A DNA stretch of 56,127 nucleotides. Origin: Chthoniobacteraceae bacterium. Lineage in GTDB: Bacteria > Verrucomicrobiota > Verrucomicrobiia > Chthoniobacterales > Chthoniobacteraceae. Shown here piece by piece: positions 37,801-44,896 of the stretch (its first letter is position 1; the number at the start of each line of letters is the position of its first letter). The stretch covers positions 1-56,127 of the forward strand of contig CANIWM010000033.1 in assembly GCA_947471505.1 (NCBI GenBank). Direction: 5' to 3'. The position numbers and the translations under genes were made by a program. The notes beneath the pieces are model-generated. The model did not search any database. It was not told the origin of the DNA and saw only the letters and a program-made list of their open reading frames with translations.

Positions 37801-38038
37801 CCGCAGACGGCAGCAGACGCGCGAGTTCCTCCTCCGCAAACTTTGCGGGAAATGGGAACTCGATATGCGCAGCGACGCCGAGACGTTGCGCCAGCGAGAG
37901 GCTCAGCCAGCGGCTCATACCGGTGCTCTGCGTCACCACCGTCTCGGCGATGAATGGCGACAGCGGGTCGCGCTGGAGCAGCGCGGCCAGCATGTCTGCG
38001 AGGGCTTCGAGGCGGTTGCTGGTGTGGAGGATCAGCAT
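34868..38038 (-). CDS. recC: exodeoxyribonuclease V gamma subunit RecC
   Basis: The 1056-residue protein begins with the RecC pattern MLILHTSNRLEALADMLAAL and continues with TQSTGMSRWLSLSLAQRLGV and, later, LLGMNDGAFPRQDRAP, all typical of RecC. RecC splits the strands and, in E. coli, reads Chi. Key helicase residues are absent, as expected for RecC. It is the first gene of recC-recB-recD; the operon order is shared by many bacteria. The upstream corA gene is only 7 bp away and could share a transcript. Confidence 0.95.
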   Translation of the reverse strand: MLILHTSNRLEALADMLAALLQRDPLSPFIAETVVTQSTGMSRWLSLSLAQRLGVAAHIEFPFPAKFAEEELARLLPSAAVSAVYRREVLPWRIHAVLPSLLGEPEFAQLASYAGQDPAKLWQLCQQLAATFDRYVAHRPQMLREWDAGRFTPEERWQARLWLALADGATHPAALLAKAAGIASTPAPRCAIFGLSSLAPTYVEFLTMVAAHREVHLFLLAPTRHYWGDTMSEREIARLAQWAARHKKIVGAEFAEPGHPLLGSLGKVGRDFHESLVGLSAGEEFEAFISTERTTLLARVQDDILELTPDIEKALPDDSIRLHNCHSPVRELEVLHDQLLALFDTDPTLTPRDVLVAVPNIEDYAPYIEGVFGAPESDAVRFPFSIADREVRAESGVADAFLSALELADSRFTATSVLSLLDCPAIHTKFGFTESDLPLVRQWVVESGIRWGRDAAHRAELHLPPTPEHTWQFGLDRLILGFALPGDGAQLFEGILPEPAVEGSLADSLGHFAAFTHALFEQTAALREPRPAAEWSTSLHAALLTLCESDHDFAEQWRDVAQALASLAANADLAQHREPVPFSVIRDCVRELIAGPQRANSFLRGGVTFCSLRPMRAIPHRVICLLGMNDGAFPRQDRAPAFDLTAAHPRPGDRSTRDDDRYLFLEAIISARDRLILSWCGQSSQDNSPLPPSVVVSELLDVLARNYGVAADALITKHRLQPFSPRYFEGGPLFSYSAENARGAASSCARSNPLPFAAPLVAAEVSHDVTLDRLTDALIKPAQFFARERLGIQLPFDDPQPEDVEPLKTTRLDEYAIASQLTAAHFSGVDADTLLPATTGTGALPHGYAGESFFRDTALDVERLTALAPSPAKEPVPVAIGIGDWRITGSLRIATSSGLLSIRPAALKGRDFLRAWIAHLALCVAVPPGIEPCSFLIEDKGAFTYCKLTPAEATTALQDLLALYAALHAKPLPLFPESSMAFTEYSLNIGGRKTADPLDAAKGKWLGGQFSTGKPESRDPWNALIWRDAPEPLGEDFAKLALAVFTPLLNHRTPLK

Positions 38039-38045
38039 TGTGGAG

Positions 38046-39131
38046 TTACAGCCATTTCTTCTTCTTAAAGAAATAGACCTGCCCCGCCGCGATGGCGGCC
38101 ATCATGCCCATCACCGAGACGTATCCGTACTTCCAGTGTATCTCCGGCATGTTCGTCGGCGCGGGCTGGTCATCGGGGGTTTTGCTCTCAAAGTTCATCC
38201 CGTAAATCCCCGCGACAAACGTCAGCGGGATAAAGATGGCGGAGATGACGGTGAGGACGCGCATTGTCTCGTTGGTGCGCATACTCACGCTGCTGAGATA
38301 CATTTCAAAGAGCCCCATCGCCACTTCGCGGTAGGCTTCGATGAGGTCCATGATCTGCACCGTGTGGTCGTAAAGGTCGCGGAGGAAGACCTTCGTTTCC
38401 TCGCGAATCAACGGGCTGTCGCTGTGCAGCATCGAGCTCACGACATCGCGCTCGGGCCATACGAAACGGCGGAGCTGCATGAGCATCCGCTTGAGGTTGT
38501 GAATCTGCGCCACGGTGTTCGGGCTGGGCTTTTCGAGCACGGAATCCTCCAGCTCTTCCAGGGCCTCGCCAATTTCCTCCAGCACGGGGAAGCAGTGATC
38601 CACGATGGCGTCTATCAGCGCGTAGGCGAGATAGTCGGAGTTCATTTTCCGAACGTAGCCGCCGCCGGTGCGGATGCGCTGGCGCACGGGCTCGAAGACA
38701 TCCGTCTCCGAGTCTTCCTGGACGCTGATGAGGAGATTCCCTGCCACGAATAGGCTGACTTGCTCGGCGCACATCGTCTGGTCCGGCTCGTTGTAAATCA
38801 TCTGGGCGACGATGAAGAGGTGGTTTTCGTAGCTCTCGAATTTTGGGCGCTGCCCGATGTTGAGCACGTCCTCCAAGGCCAGCGGGTGCAGGTTATATTT
38901 TTCGCCGAGCTGCCGCAGCGCTTCCACATCGCCGAGCCCGTTCATTTCGATCCAACGGATTTTCCCATCGTCTGCTGCCAGCGGGAGGTCGGCGACGCTT
39001 TGGACGGTCGTCTCCGTCACCCCGTCGTGATCATATTCGATGACGCGCAGCACTACCTTGCCGTGTCCGTGTGGAAACGGGTTCAGAGTTGCCGGAGGCG
39101 TGCCGGGACGTGAGTAGCGCTTTTTGAACAT
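38046..39131 (-). CDS. corA: CorA-type magnesium/cobalt transporter
   Basis: The 361-residue inner-membrane channel has a large cytoplasmic N-terminal domain (1-295) and two C-terminal membrane segments. The signature Gly-Met-Asn lies in GIYGMNF just after the first segment. The N-terminal pattern 'HPLALEDVLNIGQRPKFE' is typical of CorA. The C-terminal tail is Lys-rich (FKKKKWL). It would import Mg2+ or Co2+. The stop lies 7 bp before the recC start, so cotranscription with recCBD is possible although no functional link is known. Confidence 0.93.
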   Translation of the reverse strand: MFKKRYSRPGTPPATLNPFPHGHGKVVLRVIEYDHDGVTETTVQSVADLPLAADDGKIRWIEMNGLGDVEALRQLGEKYNLHPLALEDVLNIGQRPKFESYENHLFIVAQMIYNEPDQTMCAEQVSLFVAGNLLISVQEDSETDVFEPVRQRIRTGGGYVRKMNSDYLAYALIDAIVDHCFPVLEEIGEALEELEDSVLEKPSPNTVAQIHNLKRMLMQLRRFVWPERDVVSSMLHSDSPLIREETKVFLRDLYDHTVQIMDLIEAYREVAMGLFEMYLSSVSMRTNETMRVLTVISAIFIPLTFVAGIYGMNFESKTPDDQPAPTNMPEIHWKYGYVSVMGMMAAIAAGQVYFFKKKKWL

Positions 39132-39177
39132 GTTGGGTGAAGGTAAGTCTTTGCGGTGACGCTTGGCGACTGCGGAG

Positions 39178-40383
39178 TTAGAACCAGCCCGCAGGCGCGT
39201 CTTTCATCGTGGCCCGGAGGACGGCGCGGATGGTGCGCTTCTCCTGCACGGGCAGATAGGCGAACGCTTTGTCCGGCTGCACTTCCCCCAGCGCCAGCGC
39301 GAGTTGGCGATAGACGCGGAGCTTCATCTCGCGGGGCATCCCGGCGAAGACGGTGCTGTGGATCATGTAGCTGCACCGATTTTTGAAGAGGCGCGTCTTG
39401 AGGTCGAACTCGCGCAACGCTGGGACGCCCGCTTTCTGAAAGTCAGCCTTGAAAGCAGCGTCGCCCTCCACGCCGGGCAGCGGCACCTCGTCGGCGAAGA
39501 GGATGTAGCGGACGAGCGCGCGTGCTTTTTCATCCAGCGCGGCGCTGTCTGCGGCGGTCGGTTTCCCTCCGGCTTCGCGCGATTTGTAGGTCGCCTCCAG
39601 CACGCGGTTCACAAAGCCGGCCTGATGCTCGTGCAAGAGCTGCGGGAGGATGTCGCTGCTCGCCACGGGATAGCGCGCGTAGTCGAAGCTCTTGCCGGGC
39701 TCCAGCGGGAGCTTCTGCAAGACGCCTTCCGGTGAGTTGCGCCCGAGTGCGTTGCCCCAGTGCTCGGCGATGCCGTGCTTTCCCGTCACGTACCAGCCGC
39801 CAAACCGCTCGGCGAAAGGGATCGCGTGGCCGCTCTGCCCTTGCCGGAACGCCTGCAAACTCCCGCCCGTGGGGAGTGGCACGACCGACTTGATGAAGAG
39901 CCCCGGCACGTAAAACGTCTCCTCTTTTGCATGGCAATTCATGCAGCGGTCCGAGCGTTCTGCGCGGAAAGGGCCGCCGTCGCGCGGGATGTCGAAGATG
40001 TAGAAAATGCCGCCCGCTTCCGGGTCGAGCGAGACGATCTCGATGCGCCCGCCGGGGATGAAGCCGACATACACATCCTCATTGAAAAAGAGCGCGCGCG
40101 GATTGCGCGGAGAGATGAGCCGGAGCTGGAGGCTGGTGTTGGAAAAGACGAGCATCTGCGAGGAGACGGGCACATTCAGCGCTTTCAAAAGCGAGCGCAG
40201 ATACGGCAGCTCGCCGCTGCCATCCAGCTTCACGCGGCCCGATTCCACTTCGCCGATGAATTTCGTGAACGGGTCGTGGAGCGGGCGCTTCCAGTAGTCG
40301 TGCTGCGGCGCGGCGAGATCATAGTCCGCGGCGCGCAGCGAAGCAGCGAGGCAGACGGCGATAAGTAGAGCGAGGCGAGGCAT
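39178..40383 (-). CDS. exported mono-heme c-type protein, function unknown
   Basis: The 401-residue protein has a signal peptide (MPRLALLIAVCLAASLRA) and one heme-attachment motif, CMNCH, near residue 147. The rest has no assignable domain. A pattern such as 'RNPRALFFNEDVYVGFIPGGRIEI' before the heme site recurs in PVC proteins described only as hypothetical cytochrome-like. It is probably periplasmic and redox-active. The start at 40383 puts the signal peptide at the N-terminus; the longer frame to 40422 overlaps the divergent flavoprotein's leader region. Confidence 0.75.
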   Translation of the reverse strand: MPRLALLIAVCLAASLRAADYDLAAPQHDYWKRPLHDPFTKFIGEVESGRVKLDGSGELPYLRSLLKALNVPVSSQMLVFSNTSLQLRLISPRNPRALFFNEDVYVGFIPGGRIEIVSLDPEAGGIFYIFDIPRDGGPFRAERSDRCMNCHAKEETFYVPGLFIKSVVPLPTGGSLQAFRQGQSGHAIPFAERFGGWYVTGKHGIAEHWGNALGRNSPEGVLQKLPLEPGKSFDYARYPVASSDILPQLLHEHQAGFVNRVLEATYKSREAGGKPTAADSAALDEKARALVRYILFADEVPLPGVEGDAAFKADFQKAGVPALREFDLKTRLFKNRCSYMIHSTVFAGMPREMKLRVYRQLALALGEVQPDKAFAYLPVQEKRTIRAVLRATMKDAPAGWF

Positions 40384-40478
40384 GTCGGCTTCGCGTGTAT
40401 CCGCGTGGCGCAGGGACCGCAAGGCCGCCGCAGTTTTCGTTTCCGGTTCTGCCTCCGCTGTGTTTTCTACCGCACGAA

Positions 40479-41732
40479 ATGTCTGACCACGAATACGACG
40501 TAGCCATCATCGGCGGAGGGCCAGCCGGGGCGACTCCGGCAATCTTGCTCGCGCAAAAGGGCCGCCGCGTCGTCGTGCTAGAGCGTGAGAAATTCCCGCG
40601 CTTTCGCATTGGCGAATCATTGCTGCCGTATTCGATGGGCGCGTTTGATCGGCTGGGCGTCCGTGAGATTCTCCGGCAAAAGGCGATGCCGAAGAACGGC
40701 GCAGAAATCGCCACGGCGTGCGGCACTAGGCAGGTGAAGTTTTTCTTCAAAGACGGCTTCCGGCTGAAGCACGGCGACGCCTTCCAGATGGAGCGCGCGG
40801 CGTTTGACCAAGTGCTCCTCGACCGCGCTCGCGAGGTCGGTGCGGAAGTGCGCGAAGGCGTGCATGTCGAGCGCGCAGACTTGCGCAGCGACGGCGTGAC
40901 GCTGCACACAAACGAAGGAACCGTGCGGGCGCGCTATGTCATCGACGGCAGCGGGCGGCACTCGATTCTTGGGAGTCAGCTCGGCCTCCGCAGGCCCTAC
41001 GCGCATTTGCAGAAGTTCTCGTGCTTTGGGCACTACGAGGGTGTGCAGCGTGACGAGGGCATCGACGGCACGCTCACGCGACTCGTGCGTGGAGAGGGCT
41101 TTTGGTTTTGGCTCATCCCGCTCGACGCGCAGCGCACGAGCGTCGGCCTCGTCATGGAAGCGGCGACTTTCCGCACGCGGAAACTCTCCCCCGAAGCGAT
41201 GCTGGATGCCGCTATCGCCGCTTGCCCGCTCATGCGCGAGCGGATGCAGCACTCCACACTGCTGGGGAAGGTGCAGAGCGCGGGCGACTATTCGTTTCGC
41301 AACGAGCGTTTCACCGGTGACCGCTGGATACTCACGGGAGATGCGGCTGGCTTTATTGATCCGATTTTTTCGACCGGTGTGTTCCTCGCTATCCATAGCG
41401 GCGAACGCGCGGCGGATGCCATAGACCTCGTACTCTCGGACGCGACGAAGCAGACGAGGCTGTTCGCCGCGTATGAGAAGAACCTCGGCGGCATCATGGA
41501 CAAATATCTGCGCTTTGTGACGGCGTGGTATGAGCCGCAGTTTATCGAAGTCTTCAGCACCCCCGCAAAGCGCCTCCAGCTCGCCGCCGCCGTGAACGCT
41601 GTGCTCGCTGGGCACGTTGGTTTTTCGTGGGGCATCTGGTGGCGGATGGAGCTGTTTTACCTCGTCGTCCGCTTGCAGAAAAAGTGGCCGCTTTGTCCGC
41701 GAATCACCGAGCGTATCTCGCTGGAGGTTTAG
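40479..41732 (+). CDS. FAD-dependent oxidoreductase, flavin-halogenase-like
   Basis: The 417-residue protein has the FAD-binding motif GGGPAGAT (12-19), the family pattern FRIGESLLP (43-50), and WFWLIP (209-214), which fits the WxWxIP motif of flavin-dependent halogenases. It also has the flavin motif GDAAGFIDPIFSTGVF. The family includes tryptophan and phenolic halogenases and unrelated-function reductases, so halogenation is possible but not proven. No flavin reductase or biosynthetic genes are adjacent. It overlaps the convergent M48 gene by 4 bp. Confidence 0.82.
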   Translation: MSDHEYDVAIIGGGPAGATPAILLAQKGRRVVVLEREKFPRFRIGESLLPYSMGAFDRLGVREILRQKAMPKNGAEIATACGTRQVKFFFKDGFRLKHGDAFQMERAAFDQVLLDRAREVGAEVREGVHVERADLRSDGVTLHTNEGTVRARYVIDGSGRHSILGSQLGLRRPYAHLQKFSCFGHYEGVQRDEGIDGTLTRLVRGEGFWFWLIPLDAQRTSVGLVMEAATFRTRKLSPEAMLDAAIAACPLMRERMQHSTLLGKVQSAGDYSFRNERFTGDRWILTGDAAGFIDPIFSTGVFLAIHSGERAADAIDLVLSDATKQTRLFAAYEKNLGGIMDKYLRFVTAWYEPQFIEVFSTPAKRLQLAAAVNAVLAGHVGFSWGIWWRMELFYLVVRLQKKWPLCPRITERISLEV

Positions 41733-42544
41733 CGCCTGCTGGCTTGCTGGTAGAGCTTCAGTGCCTCGGGCATCATGTCGGTGAGTCGCTTGATTCGCGT
41801 CTCGTGGGAGGGATGCGTGCTGGTGAATTCCGGCGGGTTTTTTCCGCCGCCCACTTTGCCCATGCGCTGCCAAAACGCCAGCGCCTCGCGTGGGTCGTAT
41901 CCTGCGCGGGCCATGTAGAGAAGGCCCACGGAGTCGGCCTCGCTCTCGTGGTCACGGCCAAACGGGAGAAGGTAGCCGTATTGCGCGCCCGCGCCGATTG
42001 CGCCCATGATCGCACGACGTTGGCCGTAGCTCATGTCACCGAGAGAAAAGCTCACGCCGGAGAGCAGGGTCTGCGTCTGCTTTTGCTGAAAGACGCGCTC
42101 GCTGCCGTGGCGGAGCGTCGCGTGCGCCATCTCGTGCCCCATCACGACAGCGAGGCCCGTCTCGCTCCCGGCGACGGGGAGGATGCCGGTATAGACGCAG
42201 ATTTTCCCGCCGGGCAGGCAGAAGGCATTCACTTGCGGACTATCGATCAGCGAGACGGCCCAAGTGAACGACTTCCCTTGCTCCCCGGTCTGCTGCGCGA
42301 GGCGCTCGGCGCAACGTCGGACCATCTCATACTGGGGGCCGGAGGTGATGGTGCGGCTCTGGCTCACGACTTCGCGGTAGCTTTGCAAACCGAGTGCTGA
42401 CTCTTGCTCTGGGGATAGGCCGAGGCGTGCGGAGCGCCCGGCTTCGTTTTTGAACGTCTCCGAGGAGCATCGCTGAAAAATCATGATGACCACGGCGATG
42501 ATCACGGGAATGAAACGGATGAGTAGGCTGCTGCGTTGTTGCAC
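41729..42544 (-). CDS. M48-family metalloprotease, membrane-anchored
   Basis: The 271-residue protein has one N-terminal membrane segment (FIPVIIAVVIMIF, 11-23) and the zinc motif HEMAH (His137, Glu138, His141) with the third ligand Glu202 (ESEAD). This is the LoiP/BepA-like periplasmic type, which acts in outer-membrane quality control. A Cys26 follows the membrane segment but the lipobox (FQRC) is poor. The start is a GTG at 42544; no closer ATG gives a full membrane segment. It is divergent from tsaE by about 100 bp. Confidence 0.87.
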   Translation of the reverse strand: MQQRSSLLIRFIPVIIAVVIMIFQRCSSETFKNEAGRSARLGLSPEQESALGLQSYREVVSQSRTITSGPQYEMVRRCAERLAQQTGEQGKSFTWAVSLIDSPQVNAFCLPGGKICVYTGILPVAGSETGLAVVMGHEMAHATLRHGSERVFQQKQTQTLLSGVSFSLGDMSYGQRRAIMGAIGAGAQYGYLLPFGRDHESEADSVGLLYMARAGYDPREALAFWQRMGKVGGGKNPPEFTSTHPSHETRIKRLTDMMPEALKLYQQASRR

Positions 42545-42643
42545 GTCGCGAGGGTAGTAAAAGGTGCGGGCTTATCCAGCGCGAAGAACATCCCGGTCGT
42601 TTCACTCGACACGCCGCGCTCCTCCACCGAAGTTCCCGTCCGA

Positions 42644-43057
42644 GTGGAACCGATCATTTCAAATAGTCCTGAGCAGACCTTCGCACTAGGCCGCGACTAC
42701 GCCGCAAAGCTCCGTGCGGGCGATGTCTTGGCGCTCGATGGCGACCTTGGCGCGGGCAAGACGCAGTTTATTAAAGGGCTCGCGGCTGGACTCGGGCACA
42801 CGGGCGAAGTTACGAGCCCCACCTTCACGCTCGTCCACGAATACACAGGCGGAAAACTGCCGCTCTACCACTTCGACTTCTATCGCTTGGAAAGCGCGGA
42901 CGAAGCCCTCCGCTTCGGCCTCGACGACTACCTCGGCGAACCCGCCATCCTCGCCATCGAATGGGCCGGCAAGTTCCCCGCCCTCCTCCCGGCCAGCACC
43001 CGCTGGCTCCGCTTCCGCGCGGGCGACGGCGATCAGCGCACCATCGAACTTTCATGA
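42644..43057 (+). CDS. tsaE: tRNA threonylcarbamoyladenosine ATPase TsaE
   Basis: The 137-residue protein has the Walker A motif GDLGAGKT (33-40), the conserved [11 protein letters not shown] and the region [20 protein letters not shown] of TsaE. It works with TsaB and TsaD to make the t6A base at position 37 of ANN-decoding tRNAs. The start is a GTG at 42644, chosen because it gives the family's normal length and begins right before the conserved N-terminus; the frame is open to 42536. The stop overlaps tsaB (ATGA). Confidence 0.92.
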   Translation: MEPIISNSPEQTFALGRDYAAKLRAGDVLALDGDLGAGKTQFIKGLAAGLGHTGEVTSPTFTLVHEYTGGKLPLYHFDFYRLESADEALRFGLDDYLGEPAILAIEWAGKFPALLPASTRWLRFRAGDGDQRTIELS

Positions 43058-43659
43058 TTCTCGCCATCGACACATCCACCCCGCGCGGCAGCATCGCTCT
43101 TTTAGAAAACGACCGCCTTCTTCTCGACGAAACGTTCCCCTGCGACCGCAGCCAAAGCAGCGACCTCTACCTCCACCTCGCCCGCGCCTGCGCCCTAGCC
43201 ACGCGCCTTCGCACCATCGCCATCGGCATCGGTCCCGGCAGCTACGCAGGCGTCCGCATCAGCATCGCCACTGCGCTCGGGCTCTCCCTTGCTAATGGTG
43301 CGGAACTCATTGGCCTCGCCAGCGTCGCATCCGTGGAAACGGACGCCCGCGAATACTTCGCCATCGGCGACGCTCGGCGCGACGCCTTCTATTTCACCCA
43401 TGTCCGCGACGGACTCTGCATCGAACCACCCCAACTCCTCGATGCCACCACCCTCGCCGCGAAGCTCGCCGCGACTCCTCTCCCCGTCTTTTCCACCACT
43501 CCGCTCCTGCACGCCGCCATCGCCCTCCCGCGCGCCAGCATCCTCGCACGCCGTGCCGCCAGCGGCACCGGCATCCTCGCACGCGGCGACTTCGAGCCGC
43601 TCTACCTCCGCGATCCCTTCATCACGCAGCCCAAGAGCGTTTCCCTCTCACACGGCTAA
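43054..43659 (+). CDS. tsaB: tRNA threonylcarbamoyladenosine protein TsaB
   Basis: The 201-residue protein starts [18 protein letters not shown] and has GIGPGSYAGVRISIATALGL, both signatures of TsaB, the inactive paralogue that forms the TsaBD heterodimer for t6A synthesis. Its start overlaps the tsaE stop by ATGA, as is usual for coupled tsaE-tsaB. The C-terminal half is slightly short compared with the enterobacterial protein (231). tsaD is not in the window. The convergent hisF gene ends 6 bp away. Confidence 0.93.
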   Translation: MILAIDTSTPRGSIALLENDRLLLDETFPCDRSQSSDLYLHLARACALATRLRTIAIGIGPGSYAGVRISIATALGLSLANGAELIGLASVASVETDAREYFAIGDARRDAFYFTHVRDGLCIEPPQLLDATTLAAKLAATPLPVFSTTPLLHAAIALPRASILARRAASGTGILARGDFEPLYLRDPFITQPKSVSLSHG

Positions 43660-43665
43660 AGCGCT

Positions 43666-44442
43666 CTACACCAGCCGCACGGGCACATCCCGTTTGGCGA
43701 GGAACTGCTTTACGTCGCTCACCGTGTATTCTCCGAAGTGAAAGATGCTCGCGGCCAGCACGGCGTCGGCGCGGCCTTCGCTCAGCACTTCGGCCATGTG
43801 CTGCAAATTGCCTGCTCCGCCGCTGGCGACGACGGGGACGCCTACCGCTTCGCTCACGCGGCGGGTGATTTCTAAATCGTAGCCGGCCTTGGTCCCGTCG
43901 GCGTCTATCGAGTTCAGGACGATCTCGCCGGCCCCGCGCCGGACGGCTTCGGTGGCCCACTCGACAGCGCTCCAAGGCGTCTCTTCGCGCCCGCCTTTTA
44001 CGAAGACTTTCCACACGCCGGGCGCGGTGCGTTTGCAATCAATGGACACGACGATGCACTGACGGCCGAACTTCTCCGCGCCCGCCGTGATCAGCTCGGG
44101 CGTGGCGATGGCGCTGGAGTTGATGCTCACTTTATCCGCCCCCGCTTTGAGCATCGCACTCATGTCGTCCACCACGCGGATGCCACCGCCGACGGTCAGC
44201 GGCATGAAGCAGCAGGCTGCCGTGCGCTCGATCACTTCCACCATCGTCGCGCGTCCGTGGGCGCTGGCGGTGATGTCGAAAAAGACCATCTCATCGGCTC
44301 CCTGCGCGTTGTAGCGTTGGGCGAGTTCCACGGGGTCGCCCACGTTGCGAAGGCCGCCGCTCTCGGCACGGCCAAATTGCACGCCACGGGTGACTTTCCC
44401 GTCGTGGACATCGAGGCATGGAATAACGCGCTTTGTTAGCAT
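43666..44442 (-). CDS. hisF: imidazole glycerol phosphate synthase subunit HisF
   Basis: The 258-residue TIM-barrel enzyme makes IGP and AICAR from PRFAR and ammonia in histidine synthesis, with HisH as the glutaminase partner. The catalytic Asp11 is in [13 protein letters not shown] and the second catalytic Asp135 is in VVSIDCKR. Phosphate-binding elements VGGGIR (84-89) and ASGGAG are intact. The start at 44442 gives the standard [11 protein letters not shown] opening. No hisH or other his gene is next to it, so the gene stands alone. Confidence 0.96.
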   Translation of the reverse strand: MLTKRVIPCLDVHDGKVTRGVQFGRAESGGLRNVGDPVELAQRYNAQGADEMVFFDITASAHGRATMVEVIERTAACCFMPLTVGGGIRVVDDMSAMLKAGADKVSINSSAIATPELITAGAEKFGRQCIVVSIDCKRTAPGVWKVFVKGGREETPWSAVEWATEAVRRGAGEIVLNSIDADGTKAGYDLEITRRVSEAVGVPVVASGGAGNLQHMAEVLSEGRADAVLAASIFHFGEYTVSDVKQFLAKRDVPVRLV

Positions 44443-44532
44443 CGCAGGGGCTTTAGCGGGCGCAGCGCGGCGGCGCAAGAAGGTCGTGCCGCTCCTCGAC
44501 ATCCGCGCGCCCCTCCGCTAATCCCCGCCCGC

Positions 44533-44790
44533 ATGAAGCCGCTCCTTCTTTTCCTACTCACCGCCAGCATCCACGCCGCCACGCCCGTCTCGGATATCAA
44601 AGTGCCCGCTGGGTTCAAAGTGGAGTTGCTCCACGAAGCCGGACAGCGCGAGGGCTCGTGGATCTCCATGGCGCTCGATGCCGAAGGGCGCATCTACATT
44701 TCCCCGCAAGGCAGCATCCCCGAGAGCGGCATGGCGAAGGACTCCAAATGGGGCGGGCTTTGGCGCGCTACGCTGCGCAATCGCCAATAG
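44533..44790 (+). CDS. 5' part of a PVC-type CxxCH protein gene, cut by an amber codon
   Basis: This 85-codon frame encodes a signal peptide (MKPLLLFLLTASIHAA) and the start of the beta-propeller usually found at the N-terminus of PVC heme-binding CxxCH proteins (IKVPAGFKVELL, then GGLWRATL). It ends in a TAG at 44788-44790 inside an inverted repeat. The same phase continues openly from 44791 into the large frame at 44896-48165, where the expected propeller resumes. So it looks like the 5' end of one gene broken by a single stop within a repeat. It may be a pseudogene, be suppressed by readthrough, or be a genuine short protein. Confidence 0.6.
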   Translation: MKPLLLFLLTASIHAATPVSDIKVPAGFKVELLHEAGQREGSWISMALDAEGRIYISPQGSIPESGMAKDSKWGGLWRATLRNRQ

Positions 44791-44896
44791 CCAATAGCCA
44801 ATAGCAAAGACCCCGAGAGCGGGAATCCATCTGGCAAAGAACCTTCATCAAACGATAAATCGCCCGCCAGCGCGCCTGCGTCTGCTATTGGCGATT
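44779..44896. repeat. inverted CCAATAG element inside the CxxCH gene
   Basis: Perfect 13-bp inverted ends (44779-44791 with 44884-44896). At the left end the 7-bp unit CCAATAG is repeated three times (44784-44804). The first copy supplies the in-frame TAG. Whether this was an insertion is inferred from the propeller sequence being interrupted exactly here. Confidence 0.65.

Noticed and set aside
309-41732. A natural-product cluster linking the ACP and the halogenase-like flavoprotein
   Set aside because: The two genes are 40 kb apart with unrelated genes between them and no synthase in the window.
44784-44804. Phase variation by slippage of the CCAATAG units
   Set aside because: Three 7-bp copies read in sequence pass all phases, so a TAG always occurs. 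Losing one copy would shift the downstream frame, so a simple on/off switch does not work.
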